The position numbers were made by a program, and so were the translations under genes. From contig NZ_JAIXIG010000001.1 of NCBI RefSeq assembly GCF_020297365.1, forward strand, positions 1-64,000: a DNA stretch of 64,000 nucleotides. The letters run 5' to 3'. A model generated the notes under the pieces. The model was not told the DNA's origin. It saw nothing but the letters and a program-made list of their open reading frames with translations, and did no database searches. This stretch comes from Curtobacterium oceanosedimentum (lineage in GTDB: Bacteria > Actinomycetota > Actinomycetes > Actinomycetales > Microbacteriaceae). Below, in pieces: positions 43,573 to 52,616 of the stretch (positions are counted from its first letter, which is position 1; each line of letters starts with the position of its first letter).

Positions 43573-44727
43573 TCAGCGGATCTCCTGCCACGCGTCGGTC
43601 GCGGCGCTCGTCACGACGGCGTGCACCACCTCGGCGGCACGGGCACCGTCGGCGAAGGTCGGCAGGCCCTCCGGCGTCCCGCCCCGCACCGCCGCGTAGG
43701 TGTCGGCGACGAAGGCCGCGAACGCGTCGAGGTAGCCCTGCGGGTGGCCGGACGGCACGACGGCGAGCCGACGCTGGTCGAGGTGCCCCTGGGACGGGTC
43801 GCGGACGACGACCTGCGCGCCGCGCTCGTTGCCGAACCAGGCGGACTCGGGCTGCTCCTGGTCGAAGGCCGCCGAGCCGCGGGTGCCGTCGACCTCGAAC
43901 CACAGACGGTTCTTCCGGCCGGCGGCGACCTGCGAGATCACGACGTTGCCGATGCGCCCGGTGGTGGTGCGGAACGTGGCGACGGCGGTGTCCTCGGTGG
44001 TGACCTCGGCACGGTCGCCGGCGTCCGCGACGGGGTCCGGGTCGGGCGAACCGGAGAACGACGGACCCGAGGCGGCAGGGCGGGTCGGGTAGACGATGTC
44101 GGTCGCGGCCGAGACCGAGGCGAACCGCTCACCCGTGACGAACTCGACCAGGTCGCACCAGTGCGAACCGATGTCGGCGAAGGCCCGGGACAGTCCGCTC
44201 GAGGTCGGGTCGACCCGCCAGCTCGAGGCGTCCTCGTCGAGCATCCAGTCCTGCAGGTAGTGCCCGTGCACGGCGAGCAACCGGCCGAGGTCGCCGTCGG
44301 CGATGCGTGCGCGGACCTCGCGGACCATCGGGTGGTACCGGTAGACGAACGGCACCGTGGCGACGACGCCGGCGTCCGCCGCGGCGCGGACGAGCTCGGC
44401 GGCCTGCGCCGGGTCGATCGCCAGCGGCTTCTCGCACACCACGTGGACGCCCGCGGCGATCACCGCGAGCGCCTGGGGGTGGTGCTGGTCGTTGGGCGTG
44501 CAGACGTGCACGACGTCGGGGGCGTCCGCCAGGACCTCGTCGAGCGAGGCGTACCCGCGGGGGAGTCCGAGCTGCTCGGCGGCCTGTTCAGATCGCGAGG
44601 CGGTGCGGCCGAGGACACCGAGCACGTCCGCACCCGAGGCCCGGGCGGCACGGGCGTGGACGCCGGCGATCATGCCCGTCCCGACCACGGCGACACGGAG
44701 GCGCCGTCCTTCGTACCCACTGCTCAT
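43573..44727 (-). CDS. Gfo/Idh/MocA-family oxidoreductase
   Basis: 384 residues from the ATG at 44727. The Rossmann motif is VVGTGMIAGVHARAA and the catalytic-lysine motif CEKPLAID is present, unlike in the oxidoreductase at 10842. VYRYHPMVREVRARI and DIGSHWCDLVEFVTG are typical of dehydrogenases acting on inositol or sugars. It is divergent from the glucose-6-phosphate dehydrogenase gene, 75 nt away. Substrate unknown. Confidence 0.88.
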   Translation of the reverse strand: MSSGYEGRRLRVAVVGTGMIAGVHARAARASGADVLGVLGRTASRSEQAAEQLGLPRGYASLDEVLADAPDVVHVCTPNDQHHPQALAVIAAGVHVVCEKPLAIDPAQAAELVRAAADAGVVATVPFVYRYHPMVREVRARIADGDLGRLLAVHGHYLQDWMLDEDASSWRVDPTSSGLSRAFADIGSHWCDLVEFVTGERFASVSAATDIVYPTRPAASGPSFSGSPDPDPVADAGDRAEVTTEDTAVATFRTTTGRIGNVVISQVAAGRKNRLWFEVDGTRGSAAFDQEQPESAWFGNERGAQVVVRDPSQGHLDQRRLAVVPSGHPQGYLDAFAAFVADTYAAVRGGTPEGLPTFADGARAAEVVHAVVTSAATDAWQEIR

Positions 44728-44802
44728 GGTGCTCCCTCGCGCCCGACTGCCACCACCGTACCGACCGGTCGTGCGCCGGGCTCGGTGAGTACGGTCGAGG
44801 GC

Positions 44803-46224
44803 ATGTCGAGCCTCCAGACCAGCCTGCTCATCCTCGGAGCGAGCGGCGACCTGTCCAAGCGCCTGCTCCTGCCCGGCCTCGCCACCCTGCTCGAGGTCAA
44901 GGACGACTGGGACGTCCAGCTCGTCGGCGCCGGCGTCGAGGACCTGACCGACGAGGAGTGGAAGGCGCAGGTGCGCGAGTCCTTCGAGAACGCGCAGGCC
45001 TCGAAGAACGAGGAGGACGAGGGCGCCTCCGGCGACGCCACGCTGCCGGAGCGCCTGCGCGCCGTCGTCGACGCCTCGACCTACCGGAAGGCCGACGTCA
45101 CGGACCCGGACGACCTGCGGGCGCTGCTCGACGCGTGCGACCACGACCCGGCCGTCTACTTCGCGCTGCCGCCGGCCGTCACCGAGAAGAGCTGCGAGCA
45201 GCTCGCCCACATCGACCTGCCCGCCGGGACCCGTCTGGCGCTCGAGAAGCCCTTCGGCACCGACGCCGACAGCGCCGCGCACCTGAACGACCTGCTGCAC
45301 TCGTTCATCCCCGAGGAGCGCATCCACCGCGTCGACCACTTCCTCGGTCGCTCGACCGTGCTCAACCTGCTCGGGCTGCGCTTCGCGAACCGCATCATCG
45401 AGCCGCTGCTGTCGTCGCAGCACGTCGAGCGCGTCGACATCGTGTACGACGAGACCCTCGGCCTCGAGGGACGCGCCCGTTACTACGACAAGGCCGGTGC
45501 GCTCACCGACATGATCCAGAGCCACCTGCTGCAGGTGATGGCGGTCGTCGCGATGGAGGCACCCGCCTCGATCGACGCCGACGACCTGCGCACGCAGAAG
45601 GAGCTCGTGCTGCGTGCCGTCCGGCCCTGGGGCGGTGACCCGGTCGCCGCCGGCAAGCGCGCCCGGTACACCGCCGGCACGGTCGGCGACCGGCAGCTGC
45701 CGTCGTACGTCGACGAGGACGGCGTCGACCCGTCGCTCGGCACCGAGACGCTCGCGCAGCTCACCCTGGAGATCGCGAACTGGCGTTGGGCCGGGGTGCC
45801 CTTCACCCTGCGGTCGGGCAAGGCGCTCGCGAAGCAGCGCCGCGAGATCGTGATCACGTTCAAGGACTCGCCGCACGTGCCGCTCGGCCTGACGGGTGCG
45901 GTGCTGCCCGACCGGCTGCGCATCTGGATCGCGCCCGACGAGATGCAGCTCGAGCTCAACGTCAACGGTGCGGGCGACCCGTACGCGATCGACCACACGA
46001 GCCTCGACGTGACCTTCAACCCGGGACGCTTGAGCGCCTACGGCGAGGTGCTCGCCGGGGTGCTCGAGGGCGACGCGACGCTGTCGGTGCGCGGGGACAG
46101 CGCGGTGCAGGGCTGGAAGGTCGTCGCGCCGTTCCTCGACGCGTGGGCGAGCGGCAAGGCTCCGCTCGACGAGTACGCGGCGGGCTCGAACGGTCCGGAC
46201 GACTGGGACAACATCGAGGGCTGA
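44803..46224 (+). CDS. zwf: Glucose-6-phosphate dehydrogenase
   Basis: 473 residues. It oxidises glucose-6-phosphate to 6-phosphogluconolactone with NAD(P), feeding the pentose-phosphate pathway. Dinucleotide motif GASGDLSKR (12-20), substrate lysine in EKPFG (148-152) and catalytic His179 in RVDHFLG are present. The start ATG has a GAGG at 44797-44800. It stands alone, not in the usual tkt-tal-zwf-opcA cluster, so it may be an extra isoform; the acidic loop with NEEDEG (about 69-74) is unusual. Confidence 0.92.
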   Translation: MSSLQTSLLILGASGDLSKRLLLPGLATLLEVKDDWDVQLVGAGVEDLTDEEWKAQVRESFENAQASKNEEDEGASGDATLPERLRAVVDASTYRKADVTDPDDLRALLDACDHDPAVYFALPPAVTEKSCEQLAHIDLPAGTRLALEKPFGTDADSAAHLNDLLHSFIPEERIHRVDHFLGRSTVLNLLGLRFANRIIEPLLSSQHVERVDIVYDETLGLEGRARYYDKAGALTDMIQSHLLQVMAVVAMEAPASIDADDLRTQKELVLRAVRPWGGDPVAAGKRARYTAGTVGDRQLPSYVDEDGVDPSLGTETLAQLTLEIANWRWAGVPFTLRSGKALAKQRREIVITFKDSPHVPLGLTGAVLPDRLRIWIAPDEMQLELNVNGAGDPYAIDHTSLDVTFNPGRLSAYGEVLAGVLEGDATLSVRGDSAVQGWKVVAPFLDAWASGKAPLDEYAAGSNGPDDWDNIEG

Positions 46225-46252
46225 GCCGACGGGCGGCGTAGCGTCGGGTGAC

Positions 46253-47038
46253 GTGACCACCACCGACGACGTCCTGCAGACCGCTCCCGAGCCCGCCGGG
46301 GCCGACATCCGTGTCGAGCCCGTCCGGTACGACCACGAGGGCACCGAGTTGCTCGGCGTGCTCGCGAAGGACGCCGCGATCGCCGGCCGGCGTCCCGCCG
46401 TCCTGGTCGTGCACGACTGGCACGGGGTCAACGAGCACGTCGAGGCGCGCGTCACGATGCTCGCGCGGCTCGGGTACGTGGCGTTCGGCGCGGACGTCTA
46501 CGGCGCCGGGGTGCGCCCGGGCGACGACACCGCGGGTGAGGTGGCGGGCGGGTTCTACCGCGACCTGCCGCTGCTCCGCGCCCGGGCGACCGCCGGTCTC
46601 GAGCGGCTGCTCGCCGACCCCGACGTCGACCCCACCCGGGTCGTCGTGATGGGGTACTGCTTCGGCGGGTCCACCGCGCTCGAGCTCGCGCGGACCGGGG
46701 CCGACCTGGTGGGTGCCGTGTCGTTCCACGGCGGCCTCATCGTGCACGAGCCGTCGGACGCCGCGGCGATCCGGGCCAGGGTCCTGGTGCTCACCGGGGG
46801 AGCGGACCCGATGGTGCCCGACGAGGCCGTGCACGCGTGGCAGGACGAGATGCGCGCCGCACCACAGGTCGACTGGCAGGTCGTGACGTACTCGGGCGCG
46901 ATGCACGCGTTCGCGGTGCCCGGCACGGACGCGCCCGACCACGGCGCGCAGTACCAGGCGCGGGCGGACCGTCGGTCGTGGCAGGCGCTGCGGGTGTTCC
47001 TGGCCGAGGTCTTCGACGAGGAGCCGGCCGGACTGTGA
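46253..47038 (+). CDS. Dienelactone hydrolase family protein
   Basis: 261 residues from a GTG, 28 nt after zwf. An alpha/beta hydrolase with a cysteine nucleophile: GYCFGGSTALELA, His in SGAMHAFAVP and Asp in TGGADPMVP. DWHGVNEHVEARVTMLARLGYVAFGADVYG is typical of DLH enzymes. It probably hydrolyses a lactone or ester. Proximity to zwf invites a lactonase idea, but sequence alone does not show it. Confidence 0.88.
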   Translation: MTTTDDVLQTAPEPAGADIRVEPVRYDHEGTELLGVLAKDAAIAGRRPAVLVVHDWHGVNEHVEARVTMLARLGYVAFGADVYGAGVRPGDDTAGEVAGGFYRDLPLLRARATAGLERLLADPDVDPTRVVVMGYCFGGSTALELARTGADLVGAVSFHGGLIVHEPSDAAAIRARVLVLTGGADPMVPDEAVHAWQDEMRAAPQVDWQVVTYSGAMHAFAVPGTDAPDHGAQYQARADRRSWQALRVFLAEVFDEEPAGL

Positions 47039-47151
47039 CGGGCTCGTGCGGCGACCGGGCTCCCCGCGACACGCCGAGAGCGGGGGTCGGAGGGCCTCGA
47101 TTGGCGCCCGCGCCGCAGCTGTTGTAGAGTCTTCCACGGCCGCAAGGCCAC

Positions 47152-47224
47152 GCGCTCGTAGCTCAATGGATAGAGCATCTGACTACGGATCAGAAGGTTG
47201 GGGGTTCGAGTCCCTTCGAGCGCA
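47152..47224 (+). tRNA. tRNA-Arg(ACG)
   Basis: Acceptor GCGCTCG (47152-47158) pairs with CGAGCGC (47217-47223). The anticodon loop CTACGGA, closed by CTGA/TCAG, gives ACG, whose A34 is normally deaminated to inosine to read CGU/CGC/CGA. The T-loop is GGTTCGAGT. The discriminator is A; CCA is not encoded. A TAGAGT -10-like hexamer lies 22 nt upstream. Confidence 0.95.
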
Positions 47225-47230
47225 CAGTGA

Positions 47231-47266
47231 GACGAAGGCCCCGGCGACATCGCCGGGGCCTTCGTC
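47231..47266 (+). terminator. Terminator after tRNA-Arg
   Basis: GACGAAGGCCCCGGCG (47231-47246) and its exact complement (47251-47266) form a 16-bp stem with the loop ACAT, 6 nt after the tRNA. From here to 47390 I see nothing else. Confidence 0.9.
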
Positions 47267-47390
47267 GTTCCCGGGCGGAGACGTTCTCGTGCGAGCTGCC
47301 GCGCCGCTCTCCCGCCCCGCGCGAAGTGCACGTGCAGCGATCACACGCGCACGCTCCGCACCCCCGAGCGCACGCGCCCGCGCCTCCGCG

Positions 47391-49508
47391 TCAGCGCTCG
47401 AACGCGGCGAGCCGGCGCTGCAACGCCCGCTCCAGGTACGGCTCGAGCGACGTCGCCCACGTGGCCGTGATGTGCGAGGTGTCCCGGTAGACCACGACGC
47501 CGCCGACGACCGCGGGGCAGCTCGTCGCCGTGCAGTAGTGGTCGCTCAGGTCGATCGCCGCCGCACGGCCACCGGCCTCGCGGAACGCGGCGACCGCCTC
47601 GACCGTCGAGTCGGTGGTGCCGAGGGCCTCGGAGCGGGGACGGTCGCACGCGTCGGTCGTCGGCCCGGACATCCGGCTGAGGCAGGCGATCACGTCGCGC
47701 TGGGGGATCGGGTTGTCGCGGATCGCGATGACGGGCAGCTCGTCACCGGCGGCCTGCTCCCAGGCGTCGACCATGCCGTTGCGGGTCGCGGCGTCGCGGC
47801 GGGGACCGGCGGGCAGGCTGACGGGCATCTGGTTCGTCGCGTGGGTCACGACCAGGGCGTCGGCGTCGCGGTGTTCACGGACGTAGTCGATCGCGGCGTG
47901 CTTCCACGCGTTGCAGCCGCGCATGGCCTGCAGGCTCACGGCGTCCTGCTGCGCCGTCGTCAGGTAGCAGCCGCCGACCCCGGCCAGGTCGATCCGCCAC
48001 CCGTTGTCGTCGGCGATCTGCTCGTACGCCCCGAGCAGTGCGTTGCTGTGCGAATCACCGAGCACGATGAGGCGCTTCGACCACCCGGTCTCCTTGCCGA
48101 GCACGCAGGTCCGGAACCGACCGTGCCAGCACTCGGCGCGGTTGTCGTCGTCGTCCGCGGCGGCTGCGGGCGCGGGCACGCGGACGTCGGCGAGCTCGGG
48201 GTCGGTGCAGGCGTCCTCGAAGCCGATCCGCGCCGCAGCCCCGAAGCAGGACTCGTCGTCCTCGTCCTGCTGCTCGGTGGTGATCCGCTGCGCCGTCTTC
48301 GCGGCCTCGACCTGCTGCACGTCGACGGCGGTCAGGGTGCCGGCGCCGAGGGTCAGGACGGTGAACGAGCAGATGACCGCGAGGGAGGCGACCCCGCGCG
48401 GCCGGAGGTGCCGCAGCCAGGTCGAGAACCGCACCGGTTCCTCGAACCACAGGGTCGACGCGGTGGCCAGGCCGACGGCGACCAGGAGCGCCGCGGTGCT
48501 CGTCGCCCCGTCGAGCGGGTGGCCGAGCACGATCGGCAGGATGACGACGAGCGGCCAGTGCCACAGGTACAGCGCGTACGAGATCCGCCCCACGAACGCC
48601 ACCGGGCCGAGCGCGCCGACCGTCTCGAACACGGTCCCGCCGCCGAACAGCACCACCAGGGCCGCGCCCGCCACGGGGAGGAGCGCCGCGGCCCCGGGGA
48701 ACGCCGTCTCCGGGGTGATCACCACGAGGGACAGCACGAGCGCCACGAGACCGATCGACGTGCCGACGAGCCGGACGCGACCGGCGACCTCGGTCCGGAC
48801 CTCGGGCAGGCGGACGGTGGCGACGAGCCCGCCGAGTGCGAACTCCCACGCGCGGGTGCCCGTGGAGAAGTAGGCGACCCCGGGGTTCGTGGCGGTCTGC
48901 ACGACGCTCCACACCAGCGACAGCACGACGACGGCGCCGAGCAGCAGGCGCGCGGTGGTCAGGGGAGCGAACCGCCCCCGCGCCACCGTGGCGACCCCGA
49001 CCAGCAGCAGTGGCAGGGTGATGTAGAACTGCTCCTCGACCGACAGGGACCAGAAGTGCTGGAACGGGGACGGCCCCTCGGCGGACCCCAGGTAGTCGAC
49101 GGCGTTCGCCGCGAGCTCCCAGTTCTGCAGGTAGATCGTCGAGGCGATGAGTTCGCGCCCGTACTGCCCCCACAGCGCGCTCGGCACGGCGACGAGCACC
49201 GCGGTGCCCGTGACGACGATCGTCAGGAACGCGGCGGGCAGCAGGCGCTTGGCCCGGCGTGACCAGAACCGGCCGAGTCGGACGGTGCCGGTCTCGACCT
49301 GTTCACGCACCAGCAGGCCGGTGATCAGGAACCCGGAGATGACGAAGAACACGTCGACCCCGACGAACCCGCCGGGCAGGGCGCCCGGCCACAGGTGGTA
49401 GACCACCACGGCGAGGACGGCGAACGCGCGGAGGCCCTGGATGTCCCACCGTGTCGTTTCGCGCGCTCGGTGCGCGGGGCCCCGCTCGCCCGGCGTTGCT
49501 GTACTCAC
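47391..49508 (-). CDS. OafA/YrhL-type acyltransferase with SGNH domain
   Basis: 705 residues. An N-terminal acyltransferase-3 membrane domain (about ten helices, 25-380) begins WDIQGLRAFAVLAVVVYHLWP, with the catalytic-type histidine in VYHLWP, and has FFVISGFLITGLL. A C-terminal extracytoplasmic SGNH hydrolase-like domain (about 480-700) carries GDSHSN and the Asp-x-x-His in DTSHIT. Such fusions O-acetylate surface polysaccharide, peptidoglycan or secreted glycans. No polysaccharide genes are adjacent, so the target is unclear. Confidence 0.92.
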   Translation of the reverse strand: MSTATPGERGPAHRARETTRWDIQGLRAFAVLAVVVYHLWPGALPGGFVGVDVFFVISGFLITGLLVREQVETGTVRLGRFWSRRAKRLLPAAFLTIVVTGTAVLVAVPSALWGQYGRELIASTIYLQNWELAANAVDYLGSAEGPSPFQHFWSLSVEEQFYITLPLLLVGVATVARGRFAPLTTARLLLGAVVVLSLVWSVVQTATNPGVAYFSTGTRAWEFALGGLVATVRLPEVRTEVAGRVRLVGTSIGLVALVLSLVVITPETAFPGAAALLPVAGAALVVLFGGGTVFETVGALGPVAFVGRISYALYLWHWPLVVILPIVLGHPLDGATSTAALLVAVGLATASTLWFEEPVRFSTWLRHLRPRGVASLAVICSFTVLTLGAGTLTAVDVQQVEAAKTAQRITTEQQDEDDESCFGAAARIGFEDACTDPELADVRVPAPAAAADDDDNRAECWHGRFRTCVLGKETGWSKRLIVLGDSHSNALLGAYEQIADDNGWRIDLAGVGGCYLTTAQQDAVSLQAMRGCNAWKHAAIDYVREHRDADALVVTHATNQMPVSLPAGPRRDAATRNGMVDAWEQAAGDELPVIAIRDNPIPQRDVIACLSRMSGPTTDACDRPRSEALGTTDSTVEAVAAFREAGGRAAAIDLSDHYCTATSCPAVVGGVVVYRDTSHITATWATSLEPYLERALQRRLAAFER

Positions 49509-49592
49509 TGCGTCGATCCTAGGAGACCGCGTCCCGCCGGTGGGCGTGCGATCGTCGGCCGGCCGCTACGATCCTCGACGGGAGGGGGACCG

Positions 49593-50675
49593 ATGGACCT
49601 GCGCTGGCTGACCGCGCCCGACGAGGAGCTCGCGGCGAGGACGGCGGACCTGCCGCTGCCGCACGGTCGGCGTCCGCACGGACGCTGGTGGACCGTGCTG
49701 CTCCTGGCGATCGAGGTCCCGCTCGCCTGGCTCGCGTCCGCACTCGTCGTGTGGGGGACCGCCCTCGTGCACGACGGCGGCGGGGTCGGCGACGTCGTGC
49801 GCTGGGTGGTCTGGCTCGTGGTGCTCGTCGGTGGCGTCGTCGGGCTCGTCGTGTTCCTGGTCCGGAGCGACCGCCCGCAGCCGCTGCCTCCGGACGAGGC
49901 GCGTGCCGTCCTGACGGGGGCGGCCAGCGGCTACCCCCTGCTGCCCGTGCGCCCGAAGCCCCTCGACTCGATGGTCACGCCGCGGTACTCGGGGATCCGT
50001 GCGTGGCCGCGCTTCGGCTCCCCGCCCGTGCACGCCGACGGCGTCCCGGACGTCGAGTTCGGCTCGGTCCTGCGCCGGTGGATGGTCTCGCGGGACTGGA
50101 CCTACGTCGTCGTGCGGCTGCCCGGCACGCTGCCGCACCTGCTCCTCGACGCGACGGCGAACGACGGCCGCCGCAGTGACCTGCCGGTGGTGCTCCGTCA
50201 CCGGCAGCGGATGTCGCTGGAGGGCGACTTCGACCGGCACTTCCGCGTGTGGGCGCCGGAGGACTACGGGCAGGACGCCCTGTACGTGCTCACCCCGGAC
50301 GTGATGGCCGCGCTCGTCGACCACGCCCCCGGCTGGAACGTCGAGATGATCGACGACCGGGTGGTGTTCTCGGCGCCCGGGACCGCGGACTGGTCGCGTC
50401 CGGGGCCGTGGATCCGCGTCGAGGCCGTGCTGACCGAGGTCGTGCCCCGGATCGTGCGCGCCGCCGCCCGGTACCAGGACGACCGCTCACTGCTCGAGGA
50501 CGGCCGGGCGGACGCCATCGCGGCCGCCGGCCGCCGCCTGGTGCTGCGCGACCGGCGGAAGAGCCGCGTGCGTTCGACGTGGGCCGGCATCGCGTGGATG
50601 GGCGTGGTCTGCGTGTCCTACAGCGGTCCGCTCGCCGTCGCGGTCGTCGGCTCGAGCTCGGTCCTCGACCACTGA
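49593..50675 (+). CDS. Hypothetical membrane protein
   Basis: 360 residues with GGAGGGGG (49581-49588) before the ATG. I do not recognise the family. Two membrane helices lie at about 41-65 and 72-96; a long soluble domain (100-335) with regular alternating hydrophobics and DDRVVFSAPG ends in a final hydrophobic segment (about 336-353). No catalytic motif is visible. It stands alone and is closed by a strong terminator. Confidence 0.8.
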   Translation: MDLRWLTAPDEELAARTADLPLPHGRRPHGRWWTVLLLAIEVPLAWLASALVVWGTALVHDGGGVGDVVRWVVWLVVLVGGVVGLVVFLVRSDRPQPLPPDEARAVLTGAASGYPLLPVRPKPLDSMVTPRYSGIRAWPRFGSPPVHADGVPDVEFGSVLRRWMVSRDWTYVVVRLPGTLPHLLLDATANDGRRSDLPVVLRHRQRMSLEGDFDRHFRVWAPEDYGQDALYVLTPDVMAALVDHAPGWNVEMIDDRVVFSAPGTADWSRPGPWIRVEAVLTEVVPRIVRAAARYQDDRSLLEDGRADAIAAAGRRLVLRDRRKSRVRSTWAGIAWMGVVCVSYSGPLAVAVVGSSSVLDH

Positions 50676-50680
50676 CGGAC

Positions 50681-50714
50681 GGAAGGCCCGTGGCGGTGTC
50701 GCCACGGGCCTTCC
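50681..50714. terminator. Bidirectional terminator
   Basis: GGAAGGCCCGTGGC (50681-50694) and its exact complement (50701-50714), loop GGTGTC. It lies between the convergent hypothetical membrane protein and Old Yellow Enzyme genes and can end both transcripts. Confidence 0.88.
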
Positions 50715-50735
50715 CTCAGTTCTTCGGTGCGTCGA

Positions 50736-51830
50736 CTACGCGACCGACGCGCGCGCGTCGGCCAGCGTCGGGTAGTCGGTGTAGCCCTCGGCCGTGGCGC
50801 CGTAGAACAGCTCGGGGCGCGGCTCGTTGAGCTCGGCGTCCTGCTCCCAGCGCTCGGCGAGGTCCGGGTTGGCGATGGCCGCACGGCCCACCGCGACGGC
50901 GTCGGCGTGGCCGCCCTCGACGATGGCGATGGCCTCGTCGCGGGTGGTCAGCGACGAGAAGCCCGAGTTCACGACGAACGGGGCCGCCGCGACGGTGCGG
51001 ATGTGCTGCACCAGCGAGCCGGTCGGCTCGGCGTGCAGGACGTCGACGAAGGCGAGGCCGAGCGGCGCGAGCCCCTCGGCGACAGCGGTGTAGGTGGCGC
51101 GCACGTCGGCGTCGTCCTCCTCGAGCACGCCCTGGATGTTGTGCTGCGGCGACAGGCGGATGCCGGTGCGGTCGGCGCCGATCGCCTCGGCGACGGCCGT
51201 GGTGACCTCGATCGCGAAGCGTGCGCGGTTCTCGGGGGAGCCGCCGTACTGGTCGGTGCGGGTGTTCGACACCGGGGACAGGAACTCGTGCACCAGGTAG
51301 CCGTTCGCGCCGTGGACCTCGACGCCGTCGAGCCCGGCGGCGATCGCGTTGCGGGCGGCCTGCGCGAAGCCCTGCACGGCTTCCTGCACCTCGGCGGTGG
51401 TGAGCTCGTGCGGCACCGGCATGTCGGCCTTCGAGCCGTCGGCCAGGTGAGTCTGCCCGGGCGCCGCGATGGCCGAGGGGCCGACGATGCGCGGGGTCTG
51501 CGAGATGTCGGTGTGCGAGACCCGGCCGCCGTGCATGAGCTGCATGACGATGGTGCCGCCGTCGGCGTGCACGGCGTCGGTGACGCGGCGCCAGCCGGCG
51601 ATCTGCTCGTCGGTCTCGATGCCGGGCTGCCCGGGGTACGAGCGGCCCTCCTGCACGGGCCAGGTGCCCTCGGTGATGATCATGCCGAGGCTCGCGCGCT
51701 GGCGGTAGTGCTCGACGAGCAGGTCGTTCGGGATGCCGTGCTCGCCGGCGCGGGTCCGCGTGAGCGGGGCCATCACGATGCGGTTCGACAGGGACAGGGC
51801 GCCGAGGGTGGCGGGTTCGAAGAGCTTCAC
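50736..51830 (-). CDS. Old Yellow Enzyme family NADH:flavin oxidoreductase
   Basis: 364 residues from a GTG. An FMN-binding TIM barrel: NRIVMAPLTRTRA at the start, the substrate His/Asn pair in HGANGYLVHEFLSP, YGGSPENRARF, and the C-terminal FYGATAEGYTDYPTL shared with NemA/XenB-type ene reductases. These enzymes reduce activated alkenes, quinones and nitro compounds and are often induced by electrophile or peroxide stress. The gene lies downstream of a zinc-ribbon gene and an OhrR-like regulator on the same strand. Confidence 0.92.
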   Translation of the reverse strand: MKLFEPATLGALSLSNRIVMAPLTRTRAGEHGIPNDLLVEHYRQRASLGMIITEGTWPVQEGRSYPGQPGIETDEQIAGWRRVTDAVHADGGTIVMQLMHGGRVSHTDISQTPRIVGPSAIAAPGQTHLADGSKADMPVPHELTTAEVQEAVQGFAQAARNAIAAGLDGVEVHGANGYLVHEFLSPVSNTRTDQYGGSPENRARFAIEVTTAVAEAIGADRTGIRLSPQHNIQGVLEEDDADVRATYTAVAEGLAPLGLAFVDVLHAEPTGSLVQHIRTVAAAPFVVNSGFSSLTTRDEAIAIVEGGHADAVAVGRAAIANPDLAERWEQDAELNEPRPELFYGATAEGYTDYPTLADARASVA

Positions 51831-51888
51831 GTGTCCGTTGAACCACGTGTTGCGCGGCGCAATTCCGACTCGGAGGAGTTCCTCAGCG

Positions 51889-52101
51889 TCAGTCGCGCGG
51901 GCAGACCAGCGTCGACGAGCGGACCTGGCCCTCGGGGCGGATCACCTGGTGCAGGGAGAGCGGCTTGCCGCACAGGGGGCAGCCGCGGTCGATCGTGCGG
52001 TCGTCGATGCCCTCGGGTCGCCCGGCGCCGATCTGCGAGGGGCCCATCTTGTCGATGAGCGTCGTGTTCCACCGTTCGTACCACTGGCCGAAGCGTCCCA
52101 C
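51889..52101 (-). CDS. Small zinc-ribbon-like protein
   Basis: 70 residues from a GTG at 52101 with GAGAGGA 8-14 nt upstream; an in-frame start at 52137 would add 12 residues but overlaps the operator. It begins GRFGQWYERWNTTLIDKMGP and has CPLCGKPLSLH..., then a single later cysteine (LVCP), giving three Cys and a His as possible zinc ligands. I do not know its function. Its upstream palindrome matches that of the OhrR-like gene, suggesting common control by peroxide or electrophile stress. Confidence 0.7.
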   Translation of the reverse strand: MGRFGQWYERWNTTLIDKMGPSQIGAGRPEGIDDRTIDRGCPLCGKPLSLHQVIRPEGQVRSSTLVCPRD

Positions 52102-52120
52102 GGGTCCGTCCTCTCGATTC

Positions 52121-52134
52121 GTTCGTGCACGAAC
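52121..52134. promoter_or_regulatory. MarR/OhrR operator, copy 1
   Basis: GTTCGTGCACGAAC is a perfect 14-bp palindrome 20 nt before the zinc-ribbon gene start. Its 12-bp core TTCGTGCACGAA recurs exactly at 52618-52629, upstream of the OhrR-like gene. Confidence 0.75.
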
Positions 52135-52158
52135 CATTGTGCCACCGATCGCGGCAGA

Positions 52159-52602
52159 TCACACCTGGTCGACGCGCTCCAGCAGTTCGGTGAGCTCGTC
52201 CTTCAGCGACTCCAGGCGGGCGAGCGGCCACCCGAGTCGGTCGGCGACGGCGAGCGGCACGGCCTGGGCGCGGTCGCGCAGGGCGTGTCCGGCGGTCGTC
52301 AGGGAGACCTCGAGCTGGCGTTCGTCGGCGGCGCTGCGGGTGCGGCGGACGTAGCCGGAGGCCTCGAGCCGCTTGAGCAGCGGGCTCAGGGTCGCGGAGT
52401 CGAGTCGCAGTTCGCGGGCGATCTCGCGCACCGACCGCGGGTCCCGCTCCCACAGGGCGAGCATGACGAGGTACTGCGGGTGCGTCAGGCCCATCGGCTC
52501 GAGCAGGTCGCGGTACAGGCCGATGACGCTGCGGCTCGTCGCGGCCAGCGCGAAGCAGAGCTGCCGGTCGAGCGCGAGCGGGTCCGGTGCGGTCTCGGTC
52601 AT
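52159..52602 (-). CDS. OhrR-like MarR-family redox regulator
   Basis: 147 residues from the ATG at 52602. It aligns closely with B. subtilis OhrR: DRQLCFALAATSR, LTHPQYLVMLALWE, LDSATLSPLLKRLEASG and ADERQLEVSLT. Cys16 matches the peroxide-sensing Cys15, and it is the only cysteine, so it would be a 1-Cys type. The Tyr at OhrR position 19 is Ala here, while Tyr29 is kept. Organic peroxides or electrophiles would oxidise Cys16 and release DNA. No ohr peroxidase gene is nearby; the targets appear to be itself, a zinc-ribbon protein and an Old Yellow Enzyme. Confidence 0.85.
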   Translation of the reverse strand: MTETAPDPLALDRQLCFALAATSRSVIGLYRDLLEPMGLTHPQYLVMLALWERDPRSVREIARELRLDSATLSPLLKRLEASGYVRRTRSAADERQLEVSLTTAGHALRDRAQAVPLAVADRLGWPLARLESLKDELTELLERVDQV

Positions 52603-52616
52603 GCGCCCAGCGTACC

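Noticed and set aside
43036-44802. Long plus-strand frame that would extend glucose-6-phosphate dehydrogenase by 589 residues.
   Set aside because: It is antisense to the nucleotidase and oxidoreductase genes and has no domain; the dehydrogenase starts with its standard N-terminus at 44803.
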